From Casuarina equisetifolia (taxonomy: Eukaryota; Streptophyta; Magnoliopsida; Fagales; Casuarinaceae), in contig CM052359.1 of assembly GCA_028551475.1 (NCBI GenBank), positions 10,293,583-10,357,582 on the forward strand: a DNA stretch of 64,000 nucleotides, read 5' to 3'. Position 1 is the stretch's first letter, and each line of letters starts with the position of its first letter. Of the stretch, positions 36,301 through 49,027 are shown piece after piece. A program made the translations under genes and the position numbers. The notes below the pieces were generated by a model. The model worked only from the letters and a program-made list of their open reading frames with translations, was not told the DNA's origin and ran no database searches.

Positions 36301-39300
36301 GTAAATAAGATTACATTTACAGAACGAGCTTGATATGAAGGGAGAAGTATGACCTTTCGCTCAGCTACTAGGTAGTGATTACACAACCAGGTTTAAATCT
36401 CACTGGAGCTACAACACATTCACATAGTATGCTTAAAAAAATATCAAAAGAAATGACAAGCAAGGAATCAAATCCGGAACACTTACAATAGACTCTGTAT
36501 CAGCTTTTCCATGGTCTTCAGTAAATGAACTTGGTGCAGCCATAGATCTCTGCAGCACAGAAGCCCCTCCATCATTCATGTAACTGTACACCTCTATGCA
36601 AGTCTTTAAGCCAGAAAGTAAGTTCCTAGCTATGAGACAGCTGCAATACAGGATTTTATGTTTAGTGTAAATGAACAATATCCATATTGCAAGAAAATTA
36701 AAATCCAACTTATTAACTCAGACATCTGCATGAAAGGAAGGAAAAAAAAAAAAGCACCTATCCAAGCATTTTACATTATACATATCTTCCACCTATTAAA
36801 TGGACTGAAAATTTGTTGTACTTTGTGAGATTCCTCCGAGTTTCTTGAGAGAGGTCTACTGGCATTTCAGAACTTCAAATCACATACATATCCACATTGC
36901 ATATGCAACAAATGTGATCCGCACTATGCCTAAAAAATTTATCCAAAGAGATGTAGTTGATAATATTAAGAAAAAATATTTCGCGATTATCTTGCCCTTT
37001 TCAAGAGTTTAATTTTAAGAGCCCATTTTTTAATTTGAAGAATTTAGACTTGCAATTTGAATATCTGAAGATAAAACCCTTTGAGAGATTTTTAATCAAC
37101 TAAATAATAGAACTGAAAATAAAATTGCAGCCCTCAAAGAAAAAAAATGAAGACAAGTCAATATGTATATACACACACAATGACCATTATCATTCAACCT
37201 CCACGGTCATGGAAAGACTAATCATGGAAGGAAAAACCCAATGGCCTTAGCCATGAGTCTCCACGGTAAAGACCCATAAAAGTTAGGTCTCAAGCCATGG
37301 AGATCCATGGCCCATGAGTCTTCTTAGATACAAGGTGGTGTCCCATGGTCGATCAAACTCCATGACCACGAAGGTATTGGCCATAGAAAAAGTCTATTAA
37401 GGGTCAACCTTTGAAATGGAATTGAATGATATCCCTGAGTTCTTCAATTTGAAACACCATTTTTTCCCTAGTGACTCAAGCGGCAGTCACTGATAGCAAA
37501 GAAAGAGGCTAGTAACTATGTCATCATTTCAAACAAGATAAACAGAATGCATGGCAAGAGGTCTCATACCTGTTCCTTCCAAACATCTCTATACCCTTCA
37601 AATACAGTTCTTTCTCAATCGGTTTCCACTCAGAGCCATACAACTCCTCAGCTCTTCTTACTATGGGATTAGATGCTTGTTCCAATTCAGGATCTTCCTC
37701 GGTATCTTTTGATTCATCTCTGATATTTTCTTCACACCTATCACGGGAAGCACTGACAGAACTGTTTATTTTTCTTGAAGCATTTTCAGAAGGTTCTTTT
37801 GGAGAGCATTTGGCGGTCGTTTGGCTTTCAATATTGTCACTTGAGCTGCAATCCTGAGTTGCAGTAACTTCACCACTCACAATTTCTACATCCAAAGTTG
37901 ATAATTTCTTCTGTTTCTTACTGACACTAGGTAAATCATCAGACAGCAATGTTGAGTTATGTGCTGCCATATCTGCATGCTTCATGACCTTGCGTTTCCC
38001 CATGCTTTGGTTGTCTATTGCTGTGATGGACACATCTGAAATCAAGGCCGAAGTTTAATGAAAAACAGCTTTTGAATCAGCAGGTATAATTTTTCCAGAA
38101 ATCTATTTTTCATCCTGTATAATGTTCATACCCTTAGGAGCTCCTGCCTCTTCAGCATCACAGGACAGAGGAGTCCCAACCCTGTCATCTGAAGTTGTAC
38201 CTTTCAACCTCTGCAAAGCATGAATAGTTAAAACTTCTAGCAAGTCTTTGACAACTCTTAACAGCAAGAATGTAACAAGGAACTCAAACTTGGCAAGAAA
38301 CAAAGGCAGAAACATGCCTAGAATGACATGGAAGGGCTTGTGCCACCCATCTGTTGTGTTGAGTTGGGCCTGGTTGTTAATCTTAGTTCTAGGTACAGGC
38401 AGCCAGTTTTGTTGTGGGATTTCTAGGCAGGGTAAGTAGTTTGACCAAACAATTACCTCTATATCTTGGAAGGGAGAAAGGTTAATTGGAAAGTGTCAAT
38501 TTTGTATACATAACAAAAGCACTCAGATTAAAATGGATACTATGCAGCAAAAGTATGTGTCTCAATGATGTACACCACACATGGTTACATTTTCAGCGTA
38601 TCATTGCCAGAAACCATTGTGCTAAGTAAACTTCACAATCATGACCTCCCACATCTAAATCAAAAATCACCGCTACCTTTTTGCTTTATCTCAGAGACTC
38701 CAAGAATTCCTTCCCAAATTTGTTGCATTTGTATGTATAAACAAAAAAATATAAAAAATAGAAAAAAAAAATATATTAAAAAAAAAAGAGACCAAGATTA
38801 AAGCAAGCATTCATTTCCAAGTCTCAAAATTACAATATCACCAGCCCCCACCCCTCCACCCCCTTCTTTTCTTTTCTCCGTCTCTTCTTGATAAGCATCA
38901 TCAATAAACTATAACCATTCGTAGATGCTAGTCATCTACAAGAAGGAAACAAGCGCAAATCGGTGGCTGCCATATTTACTAAAGAATGTAAATTGAGCAT
39001 TATCAAATATCCACATCAACGCAGTCACAAACACACATGCATACTATCAGAGGGAAGGAAAGAAAAGGACTACAATCTTGCACATATGGAGTAGCATTGG
39101 ACCAGAATAAAGAAAGAAAACCAGCAAAGCCATGTCCTCTGCTATCTCAAGGACGGAAAAGGATCCATACCCAAAGGCAACACTGAGCACTGCAAGGTGT
39201 CATGTCCTCTTCATGTTCAGACCAGTATGACTGCTTTTCAGTCTGTCAAGCAAAGCCTTCAAGTAAATAATGAAGCAAGCTTCACATTTAGTTCTTAACT

Positions 39301-42264
39301 ATAAACAATGCTGCTGCTTACAGGATAGATTAAAGATTGAGAACATCCATGCAGGCGGCAATCAAATAGCTGTTGGGCAGATGCACAAAGACAAGCATAT
39401 AAGTAGAAGCAATTCAAGGGTTGTATCAAGAACACATTATTCTCTCCCAAAAATAATGATGAAGATAAGTGTTGTAAAACTGTATACCATACAGCGGCGG
39501 CAGAAAAGGTTGTCAAAAGAATCTAAGGCAGCACTAAGGCTCTTGTCCAAAGATATTCCATTGGCACATCCAATCTCTCCAGAGTCTTCATAGTTCAGGT
39601 CATTTTTCTCATGATACTTCTCCTTGAGTGTCTCATACCGCTCCTGAAATTTCAAAAACACATAAATCACTCAGCAGAGAAAAGATGACTGCAACAAATT
39701 TACATTGTGCTAATCATGCTCCAAAGAAAGGAGGAAACTCATAGCATAATTCAGAACATAATCATCAAGGTCATACGTTAATCCAAAGTACCTGGATTTC
39801 CAAAGTAGTGCCTTCAATAAACTGGCTAACAACATTTGCAACTTCCTCACTCAGTCCATGCTCCTGAAAAGCCATCCTGCCAGATCCAAAATAGAACAGA
39901 TTTAAGAGAAAAATATTTGTGGTATGAATATCATGAAAACCTTAATTGGATTGTCAGTTTAGTTGGATTCAAAGAAATGAAGAACATAAGCTGAAGTTGG
40001 AATTTGACCAATCCAATCGCATAAAGGGTATATAGGACCAAGTGTGCAACATTTGATGGTCATTTTTTGCCTTTTTCTCATCCTAATCACCACTTCAATA
40101 CATGCTTATGATCAAAGCATTCTCTCCTCTTGACATTATCTCAACAATGCAATTTCAAGAACAGGATGATATTAAAGTTGCTCTGCTAATGCCAATCTTT
40201 CTTTGACAAGAGTTGGATTTCCAAACTCTGAATGATTTCTGTTGGGAACAACATATCTCCTTTGCAATTGTGGTATCTCATTTAAACTTACCATAGAATG
40301 CGATCTTCAGCCTCAGAGAATTCATGCTTCTCTTCCTCAGCTTCTGTAATATCTTCCTCACTGTCACTACAGATCAGTGCTTCACCACCATGTTGATCAT
40401 AGTAGATACGTCTTTTCCCAACTACTGACTGGTCGTCAGCCATTCTCTGGTTTCTGTGCTGTGTGCAACAAGTTTAAGATAGGAGGAACAGAAATAAAAT
40501 CTTACCATGAAACAGAACAAGAGAAGAAACATATTTACTCCGTGGTCAATATAATTCCAGTTTCCTACTTTACAAAGAGATATTACAGAAAAGAACGAAA
40601 AAAGTCTTGACAAAGAACACTAGAAATAAGCATATCTGTGAAACATACAATCTTGTAAACCCAAAATTCGTGTTTCTTTGACTCCATACCTGTCCAAAAA
40701 TATCCAAGTTGTATAAGGTGGTAACTTCTCAACATGTGGAAGCTTTGTACTCGTTGGCAGTACCACTTCATGACCATTAAAATAGTCCTTGTCTCCCAAA
40801 CCTTGTGCAAACCCACTAAACTTAGAGAGAGGATGTTCAATTCTTGAAGAAAGAATTTTAACAACCCCATTCGCTGAGAATGAAACCTCTTTTCCTGCTG
40901 TTCCTAATATGATCTGAGAAACATGACTTTCTAGCTTCCTTCCATTTGTCTCAATCTTTTCCTGCAATATATGAAATAGGAAATGGGCAGGCTTGCTCTC
41001 ATTCTCTTTTGATTAATTGTTAAGAAAGCCAAATCCACTGACATAATTTTAGTCATCATAGTCAAAACAAGCAAGAAGAATCTATATAAAATTTTGCAGT
41101 CCAAGGCCCTATTCCAACTGAACCACTGGAGAAACAACAATTCAATATAGTAAGTCCACTTTGCACAAAACAGAGGCCCAGTAGTATCCAGAAACCATGT
41201 AGAGAAATTTACACTGCCATAGAATCCAAGAAAAGTACGACTAGTGTCATTTAATTATCAAAGTCGGTGGTGATGAGCTTTTGCTTGATTAACATACTAC
41301 TTGAAAAAGATTCGAATTTCTTACTAACTTCTCTATACCTACAGACAAGTTTGCATTTTCTAAAATAAAATTGATTTACTGTAATACTGCAAAGGGAGGA
41401 AAATTTGTATCTAAAAAAAAAAAAATTTGTAGACTCTAAAAGTGGAAAGGGAGGTAAATTTGTACTTTTTCTACAATAAAATTTGGGTTAATAATGCAGA
41501 CGGAGAGACCTACCTCCGACAAGACCACCAACAAAAACAAACATAATCAAGCAGTAAAGACGAGCCCTATAATATTGGGAGCCTCATTTTACTCAAAGAC
41601 CATGAAACTATAAAACTTACTTTGATGGAAACAATTCTCTCTGTTTGAATTTGCTTCTTTAGCTGAATTATCTTATGTGACAAGGTTCCAAAAGCATCAC
41701 TTGACTGTTCTCCACTTGATTTCTGCCAATCACATATATAGGGATCAATTTTCTTCTTTATCAAACAACAATAAAATTTACTTTGGTCTGGCAAATATCT
41801 GCGTGGTAGAGGAGAAACTGTAAAATCGAAGTGAAAAAAAGTAGTTAGCTGTTAGAAAATTTCGACTAAAGCTGGCAGTTTGTAGATAAATTCTAATGGT
41901 TGAGTAACCCCCTCCCTAATAAGCCCGTTTGGCTATGGGAACAAATAATTTCTCGGCAGACAAAAGTACGACAAAGATCAGGACATGAGCGCTACTCCTA
42001 AACAAAATTTCAAAATTCTTGTTCACGAATTCTGCTGCTTTACATCAAATCTATGACCCAGAAGTTCAAATAATGAGATCATTGTAAGACTGATAAGAGA
42101 CGCTTCGGCAAAAATAAACGAATCATAACCGGGATCGGAACTGGCTGATACGATGATCAAAGAAGAGTGCGAAAGAAAGATAGTCAAACAGAGTAAAAGG
42201 GGAAGAGAAAGAGAGAGCGACAGACTCTAAGCTTTGTGGCAGAGTCGCCTGCTTTCGACACCAT
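33307..42264 (-). CDS. SWN: Histone H3K27 methyltransferase, SWINGER/EZA1-type E(z) (PRC2)
   Basis: Eighteen exons on the minus strand. In transcript order: 42264-42226, 41722-41621, 40961-40690, 40453-40292, 39876-39792, 39643-39488, 39369-39322, 39242-39171, 38210-38132, 38035-37570, 36640-36487, 35798-35578, 34936-34805, 34363-34276, 34163-34116, 34026-33898, 33770-33693 and 33498-33307. All phases join to one frame of 840 residues. Visible parts: the [10 protein letters not shown] block (about 128-137), FCRRC and DCRLHGCSQ (about 267-283), and a SANT-like region (about 480-520, [22 protein letters not shown]). The cysteine-rich CXC domain (about 590-665) and a SET domain (about 693-815) follow, with [22 protein letters not shown] and [10 protein letters not shown]. 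The ending KKHQSH fits SWN rather than CLF or MEA. SWN is a PRC2 catalytic subunit that deposits H3K27me3 in the nucleus. Confidence 0.94.
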
Positions 42265-44158
42265 GGCTGCTCTGCGACTCGAAACGAGCAGGAGAGAGAG
42301 AAACGCAAGAAATTCACATTGGACTCGACACGCTTGAAGCTTCGGCGACGTGGCTTAATAAGAATTGAAAAAAGTACACTCATCGATTATTCTTTTAGAC
42401 AGTTTAAACGAATCTAAACTTAAAAGTCTCTTTAAATAAAACTCTTTTATTTTATATTATTTTATTTTTATCTAAAAAAAATTTAGAAAATTTTTTGACC
42501 TGAAATGTCCAAAATTTTTAGGTGAAATATTTGATATACAAATAACTGGTCTTTTTTTATAAACCAATTCTAACAAACAAATAAATTTTATAACATAATA
42601 TTAAAATAGATGGTTTAGATTAACAAAATACTGGGGCGTCTCAAGGTCATGGGCTTTGGAAGCACGGCTGTACGGTTCGTCTTGGACGTACACGACCTTT
42701 AAACTTTGGGCCAGCTTAAGAGCAGTCTGCCATGACGGTGCTGGCGCACTCCCAGTAGCAACCACCAACGTGGGCAAGTACACTCTTTTGTCCATTTTCA
42801 TTTTTGTAATTTATTGAAACGGTGTAAATTTTTATATTACTTAAATATTCATTTGGTATCTTCTCTTATGCATGTTTTTTTTTTTTTCTTAAAAGAGGAT
42901 TTCGAGGCTTCTAACAAATAAATAATATGTTCAAAACTATGACATTTGTGTTGTGAAACTAAGCTCCTTATTTATAACTAAATAGAGTTGCATGGACTTT
43001 TGAACTGAGTTCCTTATGATTGATCTTCTGCGTATCACTAGCTTCTGCACCTTTTGGTCTTGCCGTTGCAAGACCTTCGGGGCAGAGAGGTCAAAGTCCT
43101 GCCACTAAAAAAGGTATTAGGGTTGAGCTGTTGGACTCTCCTTCGGAGATCCAGGGTCGCATGTTCGCGAGCCAGCTACTCTTGGTATTCACGTATACTT
43201 AGCTCTATCTAAGATTGACATCTGGAAGAAGCATTGATGGGTGTTAAGAAATTCTATGATTTTTGTCTTTTTCGAATTTCTATGTGGTTGGAAGTGGATC
43301 AATGTAGCATATTATTTTGACAAAACATGAGAAAAAAAAAATTAGTTCTTAATCTAATAGGAAACAACGTATATTTCGTCTTCGGTTTATATTTGCATCC
43401 CATTTTTTACGTTTAGTCTTGGGAAAAGATTAAACATTTTTAGCATGATATTAACTTACAACTTAAATGCATACTCACGAAACCAGGTTCCTACAGAGAG
43501 GTTGTGAATTTTATAATGTTAATATCTTGGTATGATATTTTCTCTTTATATATATGGTTATATATTTCTCAAATATCTTATCTAGGTTTAGTAGTGCCTA
43601 AAATTAAGGGAAGTTTATGGGGTCCCTAGTGGTAGACATTTCTTATTAGGTTTTCATAGGTGCTAAAAATGGCTAAAAGTTGCATTTTATTGGCGCCAAA
43701 ATGGCTCCGTTAAGATCTCAAATCTCCACTGTTTGGTTTGTTAAGCCTTCATTCCCATTTTCTAACTAACAAACCAAGAAGAAGAAACTCTTAAAGAGAT
43801 TGTGTATCACATTGTCTAAACTTTGCTTAAAAATTAGTACTAAAACAAAATGTATAGGTTCTTCTTGCAAACTGATCATAAAGGAGAAAGGAAGTATCCT
43901 AACATGATATTATAGCTCAAGTCTAAGAGATAACATCTATATATACAAAAAGAGGCACATTACCCTTGTACCAAAGATTACACTTCATGTTAACTACATG
44001 GAGATATGTTAAGAATGAAATGAAAAATACATACTACATTGCCTAAAAGATATTTCAAAATTAGTTTATTCTCTTTATGAGAAATTGGACCTCTTAACAC
44101 AACCATACTTAAAAAAGTTGAGATATGTGTTTTATTACATGTTTCCAGGAACACAAAC
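42265..44158. other. Intergenic between SWN-like and GRAS genes; one GC-rich open stretch
   Basis: The SWN promoter and leader occupy the first few hundred bases. A GC-rich island at 42630-42790 holds a 66-codon minus-strand frame (42601-42801, with VVATGSAPAPSWQTALKLAQ). It has no flanking exon-like sequence and no family I can name. The remainder is AT-rich and includes the GRAS downstream region. Confidence 0.45.
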
Positions 44159-45883
44159 TCAAAAACGCGTCCCCTTGGTTGGACGGAACTTCCAAAAGGA
44201 AAGGGAATGGATTGGGGTTCCTTTCCAGCCAACGACCAGAGATTTCCCATTCTTATCAAGCGTGCAAGAACCCCTGCAAGGAAACTGCTCGACAACCAAA
44301 GATCCTTGGGCTAAGGAAGACTCACTTATCCCAAGTTCCACCATCCCAAACCTTTGGAAGAATGCCCTCCAAACATCTAGTGGAACGTTTCGAACAGTCC
44401 TCTCTGAACCCTCCTCTGCTACAATAACTCGGATCGCTTCGCCAAAAATTGTCTCCATTTTCATCCTGTGGTCATCATTTTCTTTCATGCAAGTCTCTAG
44501 GCTATCATAATATGCACCATAGAAGAACAGAGTTTCGACGAAGCGATTCAAAAATGAGGGTGAGTTATGATTCGCCTCTGTTTCCATGACCACCATGATA
44601 GTCGGATTGAGTTTTCTGATCACTCTCATCAAGTTTTCCAGGCAATTAGGCCTTGAGATCATCGTCCCCAATGCGTATGGAGCGAAAACGATGACCGCTT
44701 CATCTTTTGCAGTTTGGAATAATCTTTCCTTGACGTCATTCATGTTTGAAACTAAAACTGACTTGAATGAAAACGGTAAGTTCAAGGACTCTGCAACAGT
44801 TGCTAACCTCTTTCCTGTCTCCTCCATGGCTGTTGTTCCAACGGCAGTTATCTTCAAAAGCTCAATGGGGTTATCTTGTCTCGCCACAAGAGCCTGCATT
44901 AAGATTGTCCATTGGACTCCACTCCTAAGTCCCATGTCTATCAGGTGAATCTTACGCTCAGATGCTGTGTTCTCAATTATGGCTTGGATTCCTGTGAATA
45001 GCAGTATTTGAGTGAAAGGAACTTGTTTGTAGGCTTCAACGAATTTAAGGTCACTACAAAACCCATAAATGACGGCAATATTTCCCTCCCGCCTAACCAC
45101 ATTCGTTCTTCCTGATTTCTTTTCAATCCTGCGTTGAAGCGCTTCAACAAAATGAAAAACAACACGCTGGAGAGGATTAGCTCCGCCAGATGAAATCCAT
45201 TCGCAACGTAAAAGCAGTTTGGTTGCACGATCATACTGTTCACAGCCCACCTTCTCAGCCGCAGCTAGAAGAAGATGCGCAAGTTCCAGATCTCTTTGCT
45301 CTTCCTCAGACAGACCTGAGAGAGCCAAACCAAAAGGATGCACAGGCGTGTAATAATCATCATACATCTGAGTCGGAAATTGCACGTACCTTGCTCCGGC
45401 AACCCTCATGATTTCTCCGGTTGACAATTTGTTGCTAACAGCATCGGTTTCAGCGCTTTTGTTGCTTAAATTTTGCCTATTCAGTTTCTTTAACCCACTT
45501 ACGTACTTCCTTAGGAGCTCTAGAGAAACTAAAGATGGAGGAGGCATTTGCCTATTGCTTTCATGAATTTCTGAACATCCAGTTGGGATATGCTCAAGCC
45601 TTGTACTTCCGTGGAAAACGGTGTTCAATCGAAACTCGTCCGAAGTCTCATCGTCGGACTGGGGTTTTTGATACTGGCCGTGATGCGTTTCATCTTCCCC
45701 AGAAAAAGATCCACCATTTTTGATAGTGGAGATTAGATTACCCTCTTCTACTTCCATGTCAAGCAAAAGATGCGGTTTCTCTTTGTACCCCGCTTCGAAC
45801 CCCTCAAAGACTTCAAGAAAGGCACAACCCTCCATGATCCTGTCAAAATCAAACGTCGTGAAAGAGGATAAGGTACCTGCCAT
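44159..45883 (-). CDS. GRAS family transcriptional regulator
   Basis: Single-exon gene, 574 residues, on the minus strand. After a variable acidic N-terminal part of about 195 residues comes a full GRAS domain. Leucine heptad I is at about 199-212 (LELAHLLLAAAEKVG). The VHIID-type motif is at 312-316 (IHLID). PFYRE- and RVER-like blocks follow, and the C-terminal SAW motif contains W553 in VVGWKGTP. GRAS proteins act in the nucleus in gibberellin, root-patterning, light and symbiosis signalling. The N-terminus lacks DELLA and VHYNP motifs, so it should not be a gibberellin-controlled DELLA, even though its GRAS domain looks closest to DELLA/RGL-like sets. A decayed paralogue lies 2.6 kb further along, pointing to a local tandem duplication. 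The lack of introns is usual for GRAS genes. Confidence 0.93.
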   Translation of the reverse strand: MAGTLSSFTTFDFDRIMEGCAFLEVFEGFEAGYKEKPHLLLDMEVEEGNLISTIKNGGSFSGEDETHHGQYQKPQSDDETSDEFRLNTVFHGSTRLEHIPTGCSEIHESNRQMPPPSLVSLELLRKYVSGLKKLNRQNLSNKSAETDAVSNKLSTGEIMRVAGARYVQFPTQMYDDYYTPVHPFGLALSGLSEEEQRDLELAHLLLAAAEKVGCEQYDRATKLLLRCEWISSGGANPLQRVVFHFVEALQRRIEKKSGRTNVVRREGNIAVIYGFCSDLKFVEAYKQVPFTQILLFTGIQAIIENTASERKIHLIDMGLRSGVQWTILMQALVARQDNPIELLKITAVGTTAMEETGKRLATVAESLNLPFSFKSVLVSNMNDVKERLFQTAKDEAVIVFAPYALGTMISRPNCLENLMRVIRKLNPTIMVVMETEANHNSPSFLNRFVETLFFYGAYYDSLETCMKENDDHRMKMETIFGEAIRVIVAEEGSERTVRNVPLDVWRAFFQRFGMVELGISESSLAQGSLVVEQFPCRGSCTLDKNGKSLVVGWKGTPIHSLSFWKFRPTKGTRF

Positions 45884-48532
45884 AGAGGAGAGGAAAACTA
45901 AAACAGTAGTTTGGCTAATTCTAATTCATGCGAGACACTGCTGTGTCATCTATTAATATCGATCGAAACTTCTTATTGTCTGCAACTCTGGGTCGATTTC
46001 ATTTGTTGCTGAAGTCAGCGATGACGTTACGTGAAGAAAAACAAAACATAAAATTTAAGGCCTGGAAGCAACGATGACGTGATGTCTCCACAACACCGGC
46101 TACAGCCTGCCTCTGGAAACGCCAAGGATTTGAACACAAAGACATAGGAGACTGAATACTACCACGAGGCCAAGGAATATTCGTTGCAATCATGTCTTCA
46201 TCGACAAAAACATAGGAAAACAGTTCCACATAAAAAATGAATGTTGAAGGCGACCTTGCATCTATCATTATTATGAACAGTCAGTTAGAAATGTAGTCTA
46301 ACAGTAGTGTTTTTGCAGCACTTATCATACTTTGTATGCAATAACAGGGTGAGAAGGTTTCGACGTTTTGATCTAGTTATTTTAGAGTGTTTTCTATGTG
46401 GTAAGAAGAGTATATGTTGTCTCCTATTATTTTAGAGTGTTTTCTGTGTGTTAAGAAGAGTATATGTTGCCTCCTATTACTCAAATCCTGTTTGAAAGTA
46501 TTTTTAAAATAAAATACACACTTACTTCTCAAAAACCAGTAATGACAAGAATTTGAAACAAAGAGATAAGGAGTATTCGTTGTAATTATGTCTTTATCAC
46601 ATAAAACACAAGAAAATAGATCCACATAAAAGATGAATGTTAAAAACGACCTTGGATCTAACACTTGCATTAGTATGTTTTGTTACCTATTTTAGTGTTT
46701 TCACCATATTAACAAGAGTGTATGTTGTCTTGTATTACTCAAATTCTACTTAAAATTATCTTTCAAAATGAAATACATGTTACTTCCTATAAACTGGTTT
46801 TAATAAAAGTAAATAAATTTTTTAACATAATATCAAAGCTCAAATTTAAGAAAACATTCTATGCATAAAACCTACAACTTTAAGTAGATCAAAACCTTTT
46901 TTTTTTTTGAACCTAGACCTCTAGTTCTTACTCCAAACACTTTGCTACTAAACTATTGGTTTGGACTTAATTTACAACCCAAGTTGGTTGCAAGAGGACA
47001 TACTATGAATATTATGTGCTATTTTATCCTAAATAATAAATCCTCTTGAAAACAAAATATATAAACATTAACGGAAAAAAAAACTCTCTAACACGTAACA
47101 AAAGTGTGAGATTGGAAGAGCCAAAGAGATTGACTAGCATACCGTCTTAAATGGTGAGTGCTTAAACCTTTTATTGAAGTCCTGCCGCTGTTTCGGTGTT
47201 TTCGATGCATTGTAACACTTTTATGCTTTAATTATTCATTAAAGAAGTTGATTGATCAACCACTAATAATATGTAATTGGTTTATGATCCGGGGTAGATT
47301 CCTAGGATCTTTTACTATGCAGATTTTTCTTAAAACCTTAATGGTTGTTTCAAGTTTAAATTATTATAACTTTACTAGTTGATATTACTGCAGAGACTAA
47401 CTAATTATCTCCTGTCTATTAATTTGTGGCAAATTAAAAAATATACTAAAAAATGAGAAATTTTAAAATTTAAGAGTTTTATTTATGTATTTTACCTGAT
47501 TTTATGCGCTCAACAAGATAGGATGTCCAAGAACACTAAAAGATCCTAGTTCATGGACGAGGTAAAATCCTGCGGAGCTAGTTGTCCTGAAAATGCAAGG
47601 GGGCCCATATGGAAGCAAGGGTGTTCCATAAGGATGGGCATGGATCTGGATTGACCCGCCTGCGTCAAAACTTGCTGGCCCAACTTGGATGGGACTTCCT
47701 TTCCCTTCTTAGTTTTGGAAGGATCTGAAGAATAAAATAGAATACCTCAAAAGATTAAAACGTGAAAATTTGTACACATTTTAATGGACATATTGTTAAT
47801 ATATATATATATATATATATATTGGGATTTATATTTTTTTATTTAAAGGTAATACTTAATAAAATATTGAAGATGGCATGTGGACACTCAATACGACAAG
47901 AATAAGTAAAAGAGAAGAAAATGTTATGGTCATACGACCATCCCAACCAAAAACAGAATCGGTTGTAAGGGTATCATTGTCAACAAAGAGTAACCATATA
48001 TTTACCCTAATCAGACAATAGCAAGTATAGTCATACTTACTTCAACAATATGGCAACATCACCATTCTTCTCCCTCGACTTTTTATTTGTATAGAAATAA
48101 AATAACGACTTAAGAAATCTCTAGAGAGTGCTAAATCTTAAGATTTGAATTTTCTTCAGATTTCACTTTTTGATTTCCCGGTTGACGTTTTACATAAAAT
48201 GGCATGATAAATGAAGGTCTAAGTAAATATTAGGTGAGATGAATTTAAACAATACAAATTAGGTACATATATATTCATATGTATATACGTATCAAACTTT
48301 CTAGCAAAAAGGGCACTTGTCCTAGGCAAAGGGCTTCCATGAAGAGTGGTTGTTGACAGATCCCTTTGCTAAATCACTTGGAGGGTGATAAATTTGAACA
48401 CCAAAAATAGTTGGAGGCCGAAACCTTTCTCTCTTTAAAAGGTCTTATTGAGGAGAAGAGTTATTAAGCTTATAAGGCATATAATAAATACTTTTTTGTC
48501 AAATAGATATCATACAAGCTCCCGCCTCTCTC
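45884..48532. other. AT-rich spacer with dispersed repeats between the GRAS gene and its pseudogene
   Basis: The first 150 bases are the GRAS promoter and leader. Repeats related to gaatgttgaa-gcgacctt and gagtatatgttgtctcctat occur at about 46160-46280, 46379-46478 and 46575-46780. A (TA)n run lies at 47799-47822. No intact frame is present. Region 48300-48530 may be the eroded 3' part of the GRAS pseudogene but I could not align it convincingly. Confidence 0.45.
46379..46478. repeat. 50-bp tandem duplication in the GRAS upstream spacer
   Basis: Copies at 46379-46428 and 46429-46478 start attttagagtgttttct and end ctcctatt, with three differences. A third, more diverged relative lies at about 46693-46745. 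Confidence 0.85.
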
Positions 48533-49027
48533 AGTTGAACTTCAGACATGCAAACTTGGAGAAATCATAATATACATGGCAAAAGAATAGTGCTTCAATG
48601 AAGTGATTTGTAAAAAAAGGTGATAATGTCCTGGTTGGACTTCATCGCCAACCATTGCAAATAGACTACAATTTCTAATAGTTTTCATAAGCTTTTCCAT
48701 CCAATTAGGCCTTGAGATCATCCTTAGCGCAACAAAAAATAGATGATGACAGGGTCATCATCTTCAGCTTCAAATAATTCCTCTATGACATCTTTCATGT
48801 TTGATACTAAAATTGACTTAAATAAAAAGGGCAAAGTTATCTACCATCATACCTTTCTCCCCTTCCTCTCTTACAACAACCAGAAGATATTGCTTGAGTC
48901 CCACGTCTCTTTTTCATCCTTCGACAAAGCAAAAACCAAAGGATGCATGAGCATGTGACAATCGTCATACATTTGGCTATAGTATTGTGTATATGTTACA
49001 CTAGCCACCTTAATGATCAATGCTTCT

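Noticed and set aside
37150-37400. Catgg-rich repeated text inside a large SWN intron
   Set aside because: Short ccatgg/catgag words recur, but no ordered repeat unit, terminal repeats or coding potential could be shown.
43060-43200. tRNA- or SINE-like text (gatccagggtcgcatgttcgcgagcc)
   Set aside because: It faintly resembles a B-box, but no A-box, cloverleaf or tail could be assembled.
44085-44510. 141-codon plus-strand frame at the GRAS 3' end
   Set aside because: Antisense shadow of the GRAS coding exon.
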